From contig NZ_JOPG01000013.1 of the NCBI RefSeq assembly GCF_002153605.1, forward strand, positions 1-64,000: 64,000 nt of DNA, written 5' to 3'. The notes under the pieces were generated by a model that saw nothing but the letters and a program-made list of their open reading frames with translations, made no database searches and was not told the DNA's origin. Every line of letters begins with the position of its first letter. Position 1 is the stretch's first letter. Of this stretch, positions 55,401-63,429 are shown piece after piece. The DNA comes from Acetobacter malorum. GTDB lineage: Bacteria; Pseudomonadota; Alphaproteobacteria; Acetobacterales; Acetobacteraceae. Made by a program: the position numbers and the translations under genes.

Positions 55401-55744
55401 TCAGCCTGCTTTAGAACCTTAGAAGACACAGACTGCTGGTCAGACGTGGCTGCTTTGGTCTGTACAGCCGGAATGGTCGTTGCTGTAGGCGTCGCCTGCG
55501 CCACGACTGTGCCCGGCGTTGTGGTTTTGGCAGCAACTGATTTGGAATGAGCTTTTTTAGCCTTCCCCGCTTTACCAGATACTCCAGATGCAACTCCGGC
55601 TGTGGTCTGAGCTTCTGCAGTATCGCTTAATACAGGAATACTAACAGTAAGAACCGGCAAAACATACAGCAGGGAAAAGGACAGGGAACCGCGCCCCTTT
55701 TTGCTCTGCCCGTGTTTTGTAAATCTGCGATGTCTCTGCACCAT
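52430..55744 (-). CDS. large TonB-dependent receptor
   Basis: The 1104-residue outer-membrane receptor has a signal region with a basic head (MVQRHRRFTKHGQSKKGRG) and hydrophobic core, then about 80 Ala/Thr/Lys-rich residues. The plug starts at ENVTVTGSRL and carries LTLVNGRRFV and VETVVGSGGPVYGSDAIAGV. A long barrel ends NFQVEAGVEF. The plug resembles sphingomonad/acetobacter receptors for complex sugars or oligopeptides rather than siderophore receptors, but the ligand is unknown. The ATG at 55744 has AGGA upstream; a longer frame from 55903 has no signal-peptide logic. Confidence 0.92.
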   Translation of the reverse strand: MVQRHRRFTKHGQSKKGRGSLSFSLLYVLPVLTVSIPVLSDTAEAQTTAGVASGVSGKAGKAKKAHSKSVAAKTTTPGTVVAQATPTATTIPAVQTKAATSDQQSVSSKVLKQAENVSAGTESNTENVTVTGSRLLQNRLTNTMATMDLGADQIQARGYTNLGLALMRENPNYSVPDNSPLGAQNGYYGAGQTYGDLLDLGSQRTLTLVNGRRFVSSATASLFGAVQGSPVDIGNIPSLLIKKVETVVGSGGPVYGSDAIAGVQNFTLDDDYQGVKLDGQTGFSQRQDAINYRLAGKVGRHFDHDRGSIVFDTEYNQTFGMTNADRANWVGAGDGRMQYVRNTAGTGYDLARGGRYYLPFTTAGVPSMSGAYYDLPNYKGQDIGTAITNSAGQPLVFSQDGKSLVPLSYGKLTGDGLTATGTKAQNNGFPISNYNNLITNQQRLNLTLLGHYDITEHLRASFEGWYVRSSVSNMAAQPYYNTQMFDDAMTDVTQGNGALPISTNNPYLTSAERTTIINNLQAAGLPTDQFYLSRANTDYYTGKYTTDTNLFRFVGGLQGDFHFAGRKFEWKGSAEYGQYRSSTTQREILTQNYINALNAVQDSSGNIVCASGYTNAAYPSLNSTCSPLNPLGVNQASKAASDYIQTDARTKSINQQWDFNADVRSTVVKLPAGDWTYDIGYEHRFEGMDFNPGNFYRGQLMSDGSYQQYGNTVPVMGVGGSYHTNEAYGETMIPLVSPQMNIPGVYALTATGSGRYVNNSANGGFWAYSGGGSYAPVRDIVFHGNYTTSFRAPSITELYMPNSTVFDTGTDPCDATAINSGPNPVARRMNCQKAGVPAGFQSNINKFTVQGLSGGNHHLKNEQSKQFTAGASFQPRWVRGLTLGADLYDVRVKDEIAQLGIEDIMAACYDSTSYPNQYCSSFSRDASGQINQGYQEGFYNIGTEHYRGLQAHLSYMMPLTVVGLSENDGAIQTTVNYKHGFIHNGSILTSQYEYLGTSSDLRDNFTANFNYLRGPLFVQWQMMYYGKAKYKLQVADGVYPNNTMKQYFMFNTTIGYTFAKRYNVSFVMNNVFDAKPQYPYQGSTNRYWDAIIGRNFQVEAGVEF

Positions 55745-56391
55745 CAAATTCGTTCCTGAGGTGTAAGGTGTGAAATGTTTTTTAAACTCGCAATTCCTTA
55801 AAACCCGACTTTCTCCCTGCTCGGGAAGCCCCAAAATGGGATTGGGTAATATTTTGCACCAGAAATGATACATTTTCGACACACTTCTCCCTTTTGTATG
55901 CATGAAAGGAGCGTTAGATATGCACTTAGGTCATGAGTTGCGCTTTTTTGACACACATTCTGGGTAAAATTCTGCGTCTGCAATCTTCCCAACCCTGTGG
56001 AAGATCAACGGCTCCACACAGAAAATAGTCCTGATTCTGTACAAACCGGGACCTGCGAGCCTTGTGCTGAGAATCGGCTCAGACCCCGCCTGAGTCGTGC
56101 GGTGAGAGCATCCCGGCAAGAATCTAAACGCAACACTCATCGCCTTCAGAGCGCAAAAAAGCACCTCGTTCCCGCACAACCGGACGCAGCAAGAACCAGT
56201 GCAAAGCCACGCGAGCCGTTGGGCAGGACACGCCAGATTGTTTGCTCTGGAACACCTGCGGGTGAGTCTTTGAGAAGAAAATAAGAAATCGTCGTTTGAA
56301 AATAGCAATCGCTTTAAAAATTAGACGATTTCTTTATAATATCTCACAGTATTCACAATGTTTTCGAATATTGTTATACAGTGACCACATT
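55745..56391. other. long intergenic region, divergent promoters
   Basis: These 647 bp lie between the divergent TonB receptor and CsgG-like genes. Open frames on both strands (about 55997-56284 plus and 55931-56308 minus) overlap each other and have no recognised similarity, so neither is called. The end nearest the CsgG-like gene (56290-56390) is AT-rich and likely holds its promoter. Confidence 0.45.
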
Positions 56392-57078
56392 ATGATTTTT
56401 ATAAGGATTATCGGTTTGCGTTCTCTTTTTTCTGTGAGCAGCCTTGCCCTGACTGGTCTGCTTCTGTGTGGATGCGCAACGGAATCCTCGCGCACGCTGC
56501 CTGTGCCTCCTGTGGCATCCGCCCAGACACCTTATAACGGGCCGCGTGTGGCGATTGCGGCAGGCAAGTTTGCCAACCGCTCCAATTACATGAACGGTAT
56601 TTTTTCAGACGGGATTGACCGTCTGGGCAATCAGGCCCGCACCATCCTGCTGACACGCCTGCAACAGAGCGGCCGCTTTAACGTCATGGACCGCGATAAT
56701 CTGACGGAAGGCCGGCAGGAAGCTGCGTTCCTCAAGCAGGGCCAGAACATTCAGGGTGCCAATTATCTGATTACAGGTGACGTCACGGCGTTTGGCCGCA
56801 AGGAAGTGGGTGACCAGCAGCTCTTTGGCATTGCAGGTCGTGGCCACAAACAGATTGCCTACGCCAAAGTCAGCCTCCAGATCGTCAACCCGCTGACCTC
56901 GCAGATTGTTACCTCAAGTGAAGGCGCTGCGGAATATGCTTTGTCTGACCGAGAAATTATCGGTTTTGGCAGCACCGCCAGCTATGATTCCACGCTGAAT
57001 GGCAAGGTGCTGGACCTCGCCGTGCAGGATGCCGTGAATCACCTCGCACAGCAGGTGGATGCCGGTCAGATCCGGTAA
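56392..57078 (+). CDS. CsgG/HfaB-like outer-membrane lipoprotein
   Basis: The product of about 228 residues has a lipoprotein signal with lipobox LCGC (SLALTGLLLCGC) and a CsgG-type domain: RVAIAAGKFANRS, then QARTILLTRLQQSGRFNVMDRDNL, then ANYLITGDVTAFGRKEVG. CsgG proteins form secretion pores for curli and HfaB anchors holdfast; this member is in a separate group next to DUF4810 and DUF799. The ATG at 56392 has no good ribosome site, whereas TTG at 56416 has AAGGA eight bases upstream and leaves a normal lipoprotein signal, so the true start may be 56416. It is first of a three-gene unit. Confidence 0.85.
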   Translation: MIFIRIIGLRSLFSVSSLALTGLLLCGCATESSRTLPVPPVASAQTPYNGPRVAIAAGKFANRSNYMNGIFSDGIDRLGNQARTILLTRLQQSGRFNVMDRDNLTEGRQEAAFLKQGQNIQGANYLITGDVTAFGRKEVGDQQLFGIAGRGHKQIAYAKVSLQIVNPLTSQIVTSSEGAAEYALSDREIIGFGSTASYDSTLNGKVLDLAVQDAVNHLAQQVDAGQIR

Positions 57079-57135
57079 AGCGTTCTGACCTGTCACCGTT
57101 AAAAATTCGTCTCTGAATACTGGATTTGATCGCTT

Positions 57136-57510
57136 ATGGCTTTGTCCAAAAAAGCACTGGCGGGCCTCGGCCTGCTGGGCTGTCTGGCTGCATGTTCCAA
57201 TGGGGGCAAAACCCCGCCCCTTTATAGCTGGCAGGATTTCCCCACCCAGCAATATCTGTATCTGAAAGGGCAAACCGACCCGCAGGCCCAGATTATTGTT
57301 CTGGAAAAGGACGTGCAGAAAGCACAGGCCAGGGGGCTGGCGCTGCCGCCGGGCTTCCACGCGCATCTGGGCATGCTCTACGCCACCACAGGCAGGACAG
57401 ATCTGGCCCAGCAGGAATTCAGTCAGGAAAAAACGCTGTTTCCTGAATCCACAACCTACATGGATTTTCTGCTGAATAACCTTGGCCAGAAAGCGCAGCC
57501 GTCCTCATGA
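57136..57510 (+). CDS. DUF4810 lipoprotein
   Basis: The 124-residue lipoprotein has lipobox LAAC at residues 17-20 and a DUF4810 domain with LYSWQDFPTQQYLYLKGQ near residues 28-45. A TPR-like helical part follows (PPGFHAHLGMLYATTGRTDLAQQEFSQEK). Proteins of this family are nearly always encoded between a CsgG-like lipoprotein and a DUF799 lipoprotein, as here. Its stop overlaps the next gene's start as ATGA. Function is unknown; a small adaptor in an outer-membrane complex is inferred. Confidence 0.88.
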   Translation: MALSKKALAGLGLLGCLAACSNGGKTPPLYSWQDFPTQQYLYLKGQTDPQAQIIVLEKDVQKAQARGLALPPGFHAHLGMLYATTGRTDLAQQEFSQEKTLFPESTTYMDFLLNNLGQKAQPSS

Positions 57511-58178
57511 AGCTCTCTCACCTTGGCCGCCTGTGCCTCTGCGCCGCCCTGCCGCTGATGGCGACGGCCTGCACCACCCCCGCCAAAGCGCCGGACTACA
57601 CTGCCTTTCGCTCTGCCAAGCCGCGCTCTATCCTGATCCTGCCACCGGTCAACCACACACCCGACGTGAACGCCTCCAATGGTCTGATTGCACAGATGAC
57701 GCACCCACTGGCTGAAGGCGGCTATTATGTGGTGCCGGTGGCCGTGGAAATTGAAACTTTCCGCCAGAACGGGCTGGATACGCCGGATGACATCATGCAG
57801 GCCCCGGCAGCCAAATTGCAGTCCGTCTTTGGGGCAGATGCCGCGCTGTACACCACCATTACGGCCTATGGGTCTGTCTATCAGGTTCTCAGCAGCAATA
57901 CGGTTGTCACGGCCACGTCCAAATTGGTGGATCTAAAAACCGGCAGCGTTCTGTGGAGCGGTTCCGGCACAGCCAATAGTGGAGATGTGGGAGACCCGCA
58001 GGTGGCAGCTGGGGGGATTATCGGCCTGCTCGTCACCGCTGCCGTGAAACAGGCTGTGCATAATCTGACAGACCAGAGCTTTGATGTGGCCCATGTGGCG
58101 GCAGAACGTCTGCTGCGGGTGGGGCCCCCAGATGGGCTGCTCTATGGCCCGCGGTCCGTAAAATACGGCACGGACTGA
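57507..58178 (+). CDS. DUF799 lipoprotein (GNA1162-like)
   Basis: The 223-residue lipoprotein (lipobox MATAC, Cys22) belongs to DUF799, the family of neisserial antigen GNA1162. It has RSILILPPVNHTPDVNASNG, GYYVVPVAVEIETFRQNGLD, and FGADAALYTTITAYGSVYQV, which give a TolB/CsgG-like alpha-beta fold. It is last in the CsgG-DUF4810-DUF799 unit and is followed by a strong bidirectional terminator. Its role in the outer membrane is unknown. Confidence 0.9.
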   Translation: MKLSHLGRLCLCAALPLMATACTTPAKAPDYTAFRSAKPRSILILPPVNHTPDVNASNGLIAQMTHPLAEGGYYVVPVAVEIETFRQNGLDTPDDIMQAPAAKLQSVFGADAALYTTITAYGSVYQVLSSNTVVTATSKLVDLKTGSVLWSGSGTANSGDVGDPQVAAGGIIGLLVTAAVKQAVHNLTDQSFDVAHVAAERLLRVGPPDGLLYGPRSVKYGTD

Positions 58179-58222
58179 GTTCGCCTCAACGGCGGCCAGC
58201 ACACGCTCTGCGCACAGACACA

Positions 58223-58260
58223 AAAAAACCGGGAGAGCCATCAGGCCATCCCGGTTTTTT
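58223..58260. terminator. bidirectional intrinsic terminator
   Basis: AAAAAACCGGGA (58223-58234) pairs with TCCCGGTTTTTT (58249-58260), giving T-runs on both strands. It ends the DUF799 gene and the convergent monooxygenase-like gene. Confidence 0.92.
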
Positions 58261-58282
58261 TAACTCTCAGGACTGATGAAAA

Positions 58283-58585
58283 TCAGATCCCGGCAACCGG
58301 CTTGAGTACATGCACAGCAGGCGGGGCAGCCAGATGGTCCTTCACGCTGGCAATCAGCACTTTGAAGTGCGGGGTTTCCATATGCTCGTTCAGAGTCTGG
58401 CGGCTGGTCCAGCGCTCCACAAACACAAAGGTCTGTGCATCGTCCTGATCCTGCTGCGGCACATAGGAAATGTTGCCCTCTTCCTTCAGCGTGGGGGCTA
58501 CGCAGGCTGCCATGGCATCCGCCACGATCTGCTCTGAACCCGGTTTAGCTTTCAAAAAAGCGACAACTGTAATTTCTTCACTCAC
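58283..58585 (-). CDS. antibiotic biosynthesis monooxygenase (ABM) domain protein, YgiN-like
   Basis: The 100-residue protein has a single ABM domain: EITVVAFLKAKPGSEQIVADA at the start, FVFVERWTSRQTLNEHMETPHFK in the middle, and an AVHVLKP end. Such dimeric alpha-beta barrel proteins act on quinols or other small aromatic compounds without cofactors; the substrate here is unknown. The start is GTG at 58585 with GGAAGA upstream. It ends toward the bidirectional terminator at 58223-58260. Confidence 0.88.
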   Translation of the reverse strand: MSEEITVVAFLKAKPGSEQIVADAMAACVAPTLKEEGNISYVPQQDQDDAQTFVFVERWTSRQTLNEHMETPHFKVLIASVKDHLAAPPAVHVLKPVAGI

Positions 58586-58658
58586 GTCGTTTATCTTCCA
58601 CTCAGATCATTTTTAAAACAGGGCCAGACGGTTCAGGGACCACACGCCCCTGCCCGTC

Positions 58659-59648
58659 TTACCAGGAGTTTTGCGAGCCGCCGCCGCCGGAATCCCCTCC
58701 GCCGCCGCTAAAGCCGCCGCCTCCGCCCGAGGACCCGCCACCCCGGCCACCGCCACGACTTTGCAGAATGGCGGAGAGGATGTTGAGACCAAGGTTGAGG
58801 AAGAAGCTCATCTTAGCACTCCGCTCGGCCTGCACTTCCGGCGGCACATAGCCCCCCGGATACAGCGCGGCGCGGCGGCGAGACCGGCGGATCAGCCAGA
58901 TCGGCAGCACGACAAACAGCAGGCCCAGCACAACCAGACCAATCAGCGCTTCCATAGCGTCTGTCTGGGAATCCGGCTGTTTGGCAGAAGCGCCCCCACC
59001 AATATCAGCAGGGTCCGCATGCGTCAGTTCAGAGGCCAGCGCATCCACAATACCGTTGATGGCCTGTGCGTAATGGCCTGCCTGCAGGTCGGGTTTGGCG
59101 GCTTGCAGGATGTCATTGGTTTGCAGGTCGGTCAGCACACCTTCCAGCCCGTAGCCTACCTCAATGCGGGACTGACGGTCCGGGATGTCCAGCACAACCA
59201 GCAGGCCGTTATCGACACCCTTTTTACCAATGCCGGTCTTGTGGAAAGCCTCGTTGGCATAGAGGCTGATATCCTCCACATGGCCGGGCAGAGAGACCAG
59301 AATCTGCGGGTTGCCCGGTACAGTCTGGGAGAGCTGATAGAGCTTGTGGGACAGAGCCGCGTTCTCATCGGCTGAGAGAACATTTTGCGGGTCCGTCACC
59401 CACTGCCGCAGCAGCACGCCATCATCCGCCCATGCCGGGGCAGCAAGACCTGCGCCCAGCCCGCACAACACCAGCCCCAGAAGTGAGGCCAGACCAAATG
59501 CACGGGCGCGGGCAACACGCGGCAGCGCCTGCCCCGCCAGCCAGCGGAACAGGAGCAGGCCAGAGCAGGCAGCCGCCATACGCGCCAGAAAACCAGCCTG
59601 CATCACCGGCTGCAAAGCGCGGAACGTCGTGGGGTCATCCTGCCGCAT
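58659..59648 (-). CDS. TPM domain membrane protein
   Basis: The protein of about 329 residues has a hydrophobic signal segment (FGLASLLGLVLCGLGAGLAA), a periplasmic TPM domain, a membrane helix (IGLVVLGLLFVVLPIWLI), and a Gly/Ser-rich tail ending QNSW. The TPM domain includes VTDPQNVLSADENAALSHKL, VLVSLPG-type strands, and IEVGYGLEGVLTD. This is the YgcG/TPM_phosphatase layout that regularly follows LemA. The ATG at 59648 has GAGG upstream and lies 25 bp after the lemA stop; a longer frame to 59744 lies inside lemA. The role is unknown, with envelope homeostasis suggested. Confidence 0.88.
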   Translation of the reverse strand: MRQDDPTTFRALQPVMQAGFLARMAAACSGLLLFRWLAGQALPRVARARAFGLASLLGLVLCGLGAGLAAPAWADDGVLLRQWVTDPQNVLSADENAALSHKLYQLSQTVPGNPQILVSLPGHVEDISLYANEAFHKTGIGKKGVDNGLLVVLDIPDRQSRIEVGYGLEGVLTDLQTNDILQAAKPDLQAGHYAQAINGIVDALASELTHADPADIGGGASAKQPDSQTDAMEALIGLVVLGLLFVVLPIWLIRRSRRRAALYPGGYVPPEVQAERSAKMSFFLNLGLNILSAILQSRGGGRGGGSSGGGGGFSGGGGDSGGGGSQNSW

Positions 59649-59673
59649 GGTGTTATGCCTCAACGCGCTGGTT

Positions 59674-60267
59674 TTAGTGTTTGGAGAAATCAACAACCGG
59701 CGGCGTCTGGGCTTCCGGGGAAGCCTGATAATAGACGCGGGCATGGTAGCCCATAATGCCGGCCACCAGATTACCGGGGAAGTGCATGACCGTCTGGTTA
59801 TAAGACAGAATGGCCTGCTGGAGACGCTGGCGCGCTACGGTAATGCGGTTCTGGGAGCCTTCCAGCTGCACCATCAGGCGGGAGAAATCCTGATTGGCCT
59901 GAAGCTGCGGGGACTGTTCCACAACAGCGTTAATGGCGCTGATTTCCTTGGCGTTGCGGGTCTGGGCTTCCAGAATTTTCTGCTGGAGCGTGGCGTTGTC
60001 CACCGTGCGGGGGTCAATGCGGTTCAGCGGGGTTTCACCAGAGCGGGCGGCTGCGTAGTCGGTCAGCGTGTCATGCTCATGGGTGGCATAACCCTTCACG
60101 GTGTTGACCAGATTGGGGATGAGGTCAGACTGGCGCTGCACTTCATTCTGCAACTGGCCGGTTTGTTCCTGCACGTTCTGGTCTGCCGCCATGAAGCGGT
60201 TATAGCTGGACCCGAAAATAAACAGCAGGCCAACAATCAGAATCGCGGGGATGAGAAGCTTCTTCAT
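59674..60267 (-). CDS. lemA: LemA family protein
   Basis: The 197-residue protein has one N-terminal membrane helix (LLIPAILIVGLLFIFG) and a long helical periplasmic domain with the LemA signs YNRFMAADQNVQEQ, QRQSDLIPNLVNTVKGYATHE and SYNQTVMHFPGNLVAGIMGY. LemA and a TPM protein are commonly paired, as here. In some bacteria LemA homologues affect membrane proteins or protease processing; the mechanism is unknown. The ATG at 60267 starts the helix directly. Confidence 0.93.
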   Translation of the reverse strand: MKKLLIPAILIVGLLFIFGSSYNRFMAADQNVQEQTGQLQNEVQRQSDLIPNLVNTVKGYATHEHDTLTDYAAARSGETPLNRIDPRTVDNATLQQKILEAQTRNAKEISAINAVVEQSPQLQANQDFSRLMVQLEGSQNRITVARQRLQQAILSYNQTVMHFPGNLVAGIMGYHARVYYQASPEAQTPPVVDFSKH

Positions 60268-60461
60268 CTAGGTATCCTTAGTAAACGCATCAAAACAGAT
60301 CCGTTTCAGGGGACGCAAACCACCCCTCACGGTTCCGTGTGTTGCTTCTCTTTACGCGAAAACACTCCCGGAATGCGAAATATTTCCTTCTCTATAAAAA
60401 GAGAGCGCAAAAACCGCCTTACATCTTGGAGGGAGGGGCTGCGCCCTTTATAACTCCCGCC

Positions 60462-61442
60462 ATGATTATCATTACCGGTGGCGCCGGTTTCATTGGCTCA
60501 TGCCTTCAGGCTTCCCTCGCCCGACGCGGGGAGGAAACCGTCGTGGTGGACTGGCTGGGGTCTGACCTCAAATGGCGGAATCTGGCAGCCCATGCTCCGT
60601 CTCGCGTTGTGGCACCCGAAGAGCTTGAGGCTTTTCTGGCCACAAACCCCAAAGTGGACGCCGTGTTCCACATGGGTGCCATCAGTGAGACCACCGCACG
60701 GGATGCCGACCTTGTGTGGCGGACCAACGTGGCGCTGCCCCAGACGCTGTGGGACTGGTGCGCCCGCACGGACACACGCTTTATCTATGCGTCCTCCGCC
60801 GCCACCTATGGCGCTGCCGACAAGCCGGAGCTGTTCTCTGATGATCCGGCCAAGCTCGACCAGCTCACCCCGCTCAATCTGTATGGCTGGTCCAAACACA
60901 CTTTTGATCAGCATGTGATGGCCGGGCTGAAAAAGCACGCACCGCAGCCCCCGCAATGGGCCGGGCTGAAGTTCTTCAACGTCTATGGCCCGAACGAATA
61001 CCACAAGGGCAAGATGATCTCTGTGGTGAAGGTGAAGTATGACGAGGTGAAAGCCGGCAACCCGGCCCGCCTCTTCCGCTCAGACCGCCCGGACATTGCC
61101 GACGGCCAGCAGATGCGTGACTTCATCTGGGTGGGTGACGTCGTGAATGTCATGCTGTGGCTGTATGACACCCCCTCCGTCTCCGGCCTGTTCAACTGCG
61201 GCAGTGGCGTCGCCCGGTCCTATCTGGATCTGGCGCATGCCGTGTGTGACGCCGCCGGGTGCGAACGGCGCGTAGACTTTATCGACATGCCGGAAAGCCT
61301 GCGCGGGCAGTATCAGTCCTACACGCAGGCAGACCTCACCCGCTTGCGGGCGGCTGGCTACACCGGCACGTTTACCACGCTTGAAGACGGTATCCGCCAG
61401 TATGTGCAAGGCTACCTTGCCACGGGCAACCCGTATCTCTGA
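60462..61442 (+). CDS. hldD: ADP-glyceromanno-heptose 6-epimerase
   Basis: This epimerase makes ADP-L-glycero-D-manno-heptose for lipopolysaccharide core. The 326 residues start MIIITGGAGFIGSCLQASL (NADP-binding fold). The catalytic Tyr and Lys are in LYGWSKHTFD. FFNVYGPNEYHKGKMISV and QMRDFIWVGDVVNVMLWL complete the HldD pattern. The ATG at 60462 is chosen over a longer frame from 60339. A GGAGGGAGGGG stretch lies about 30 bp upstream, so the immediate ribosome site is weak. lgt follows after 26 bp and may be co-transcribed. Confidence 0.95.
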   Translation: MIIITGGAGFIGSCLQASLARRGEETVVVDWLGSDLKWRNLAAHAPSRVVAPEELEAFLATNPKVDAVFHMGAISETTARDADLVWRTNVALPQTLWDWCARTDTRFIYASSAATYGAADKPELFSDDPAKLDQLTPLNLYGWSKHTFDQHVMAGLKKHAPQPPQWAGLKFFNVYGPNEYHKGKMISVVKVKYDEVKAGNPARLFRSDRPDIADGQQMRDFIWVGDVVNVMLWLYDTPSVSGLFNCGSGVARSYLDLAHAVCDAAGCERRVDFIDMPESLRGQYQSYTQADLTRLRAAGYTGTFTTLEDGIRQYVQGYLATGNPYL

Positions 61443-61468
61443 TCCCCTCTGTCCGGACATCCTGACGC

Positions 61469-62323
61469 ATGCTGCCAGTTCTTCTCTTTCCGCAATTTGA
61501 CCCGGTGCTGGTGCATCTGGGGCCACTGACGATCCGGTGGTATGCGCTGTCCTACATTATCGGCATTGTGCTGGGGATTTCCCTGCTGCGCCGGCTGGTG
61601 CGCCTGACCCCGCGCGCGGCCACGACCGATCAGGCCGATGATTTTCTGGGCTGGGTCACGCTGGGTGTCCTGCTGGGCGGTCGGCTGGGCTATGTGCTGT
61701 TCTATCAGCCGGGCTATTACCTCACCCATCCGCTGTCCATTGTGCAGGTCTGGAAAGGGGGCATGTCCTTCCATGGCGGGGCGCTGGGCGTCATTATCGC
61801 CATGGCGCTGTTTGCCTGGCGCTACAAAATCAACTTTCTGGCGTTTGCAGACCGCGTGACTGTGGCCGTGCCTGTGGGCCTGGGGCTTGGACGCATTGCC
61901 AACTTTATCAACGGGGAACTGTGGGGGCGGGAAGCACCCACCACTCTGCCCTGGGCGATGATTTTCCCCGATGCCGGGCCGATCCCGCGCCATCCGTCCG
62001 AACTGTATGAAGCCCTGACGGAAGGGCTGCTGCTGTTCCTCGTCATGTTTATAGCCTCCCGCAAGCAGAGCGTGCGTGAGCGCCCGGGTTTTCTGGCCGG
62101 GCTGTTTCTGGCGGGCTATGCCTGCGCGCGCAGCTTTTGCGAGTTCTTCCGGGAACCGGATGCGTTTCTGGGCTTCCTGCCCGGAGGGGTCACCATGGGT
62201 CAGGTTCTGTGCGTGCCCATGCTGCTGGCCGGTGTGGCGCTGATGGTGCATGCCCGCCGCAACCCGGTTTACGCCGGTCTGCCCGAACCCGCCTCTGACA
62301 CCACGCAGGGCCCCAAGGCCTGA
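61469..62323 (+). CDS. lgt: prolipoprotein diacylglyceryl transferase
   Basis: Lgt attaches diacylglycerol to the lipobox Cys of prolipoproteins in the inner membrane. The 284 residues have about seven membrane helices and the family motifs GGRLGYVLFYQP, MSFHGGALG with the essential His, LGRIANFINGELWGR (Lgt signature), and RHPSELYEAL. It serves the many lipoproteins in this window (CsgG-like, DUF4810, DUF799, DUF2272, DUF3574). It is followed closely by the midA-like gene, an arrangement common in alphaproteobacteria. Confidence 0.96.
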   Translation: MLPVLLFPQFDPVLVHLGPLTIRWYALSYIIGIVLGISLLRRLVRLTPRAATTDQADDFLGWVTLGVLLGGRLGYVLFYQPGYYLTHPLSIVQVWKGGMSFHGGALGVIIAMALFAWRYKINFLAFADRVTVAVPVGLGLGRIANFINGELWGREAPTTLPWAMIFPDAGPIPRHPSELYEALTEGLLLFLVMFIASRKQSVRERPGFLAGLFLAGYACARSFCEFFREPDAFLGFLPGGVTMGQVLCVPMLLAGVALMVHARRNPVYAGLPEPASDTTQGPKA

Positions 62324-62337
62324 CGAGGCGCAGCGCT

Positions 62338-63429
62338 ATGCCCGCGCATTCTCCTGCTCCCGACGGGCTGCCGCCACAACGGTCTGCGTCGGGACCTGAG
62401 CAGCAGCCAGAACGGCTGGATGCCTTCATGGCGCGGGCCAATGCGCAGTATTACGCCACGCATCCTCTGCTGACTGATTTTATTACCGCACCGGAAATCT
62501 CGCAGGTCTTTGGGGAGCTTCTGGGCGCATGGGCTGCCACCGTGTGGCTCAGCATGGGCCAGCCCAAGCGAGTCATTCTCGCAGAGGCCGGACCGGGGCG
62601 CGGCACCCTGATGGCCGACATGCTCCGGCTAATTACCGCCCGCGTGCCCGCTTTTGCGCAGGCGCTTGAGGTGCATCTGGTGGAAACCTCACCGCTGATG
62701 CAGCAGGCGCAGGCCAAAGCCCTTGCACCTTTTGTAGCCCGCTTTCCGGGGATTGCTCCGGTCTGGCACACCACGCTGGACAGCCTGCCGGACGGGCCGT
62801 TGATTCTGGTGGCCAATGAGTTTCTGGATGCGCTGCCCATCCGCCAGTTTCTGCACACTGCCGAGGGCTGGCAGGAGCATTACGTGCAAAACGGCGCATT
62901 CTGCTGTGTGCCCTGCCCCGCTCCCAGCCTGCCGGATGGCCGGACGCTGGACCCGGAGTACGTGGTGGAAGTATGTGAGCCGGCACTTGAGGTTGCCCGC
63001 CTGCTCGGCAACCGTTTTGCACGCTCACCCGGTGCCGCGCTTTTTCTGGATTACGGCCACACTTCCAGCAGGACCGGAGACTCTCTGCAAGCCCTGCGCC
63101 ATGCCCGCCCCGCCAAACCGCTGGAAGCCGCTGGCGAGGCCGACCTGACAGCCCATGTGGACTTTACCGCTTTTGCCGCTGCGGCGCAGCAGGCCGGAGC
63201 AACGGTCCGGGGGGCTGTCACACAAGGGACGTTTTTACGTGCTTTAGGGCTGATGGAACGCACAGAACAGCTCGCCGCCCATGCCAGCCCGCAGGATGCG
63301 GCTGACCTGCGTAGCGGCGCACACAGACTGGCCGCACCGGAAAAGATGGGGCATCTTTTCCGGGTTATGGCCCTCACCTCCCCCTCACTCCCCATGCCCC
63401 CCGGCTTTATGAAAGGACCGGCTGAATGA
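62338..63429 (+). CDS. MidA/NDUFAF7-like SAM-dependent methyltransferase
   Basis: The 363-residue protein belongs to the Methyltransf_28 (DUF185) family; the mitochondrial relative NDUFAF7 dimethylates an arginine of complex I subunit NDUFS2. It has the SAM-binding loop LAEAGPGRGTLMADML near residues 81-96, LVETSPLMQQAQ, and the hallmark ANEFLDALPIRQF. A complex-I target is inferred by analogy. The ATG at 62338 has GAGG upstream. It lies 14 bp after lgt and overlaps the pgeF-like gene as ATGA. Confidence 0.9.
   Translation: MPAHSPAPDGLPPQRSASGPEQQPERLDAFMARANAQYYATHPLLTDFITAPEISQVFGELLGAWAATVWLSMGQPKRVILAEAGPGRGTLMADMLRLITARVPAFAQALEVHLVETSPLMQQAQAKALAPFVARFPGIAPVWHTTLDSLPDGPLILVANEFLDALPIRQFLHTAEGWQEHYVQNGAFCCVPCPAPSLPDGRTLDPEYVVEVCEPALEVARLLGNRFARSPGAALFLDYGHTSSRTGDSLQALRHARPAKPLEAAGEADLTAHVDFTAFAAAAQQAGATVRGAVTQGTFLRALGLMERTEQLAAHASPQDAADLRSGAHRLAAPEKMGHLFRVMALTSPSLPMPPGFMKGPAE

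Noticed and set aside
55931-56308. Overlapping open frames on both strands between the TonB receptor and the CsgG-like gene
   Set aside because: Neither has a ribosome site, signal or family similarity, and they exclude each other.
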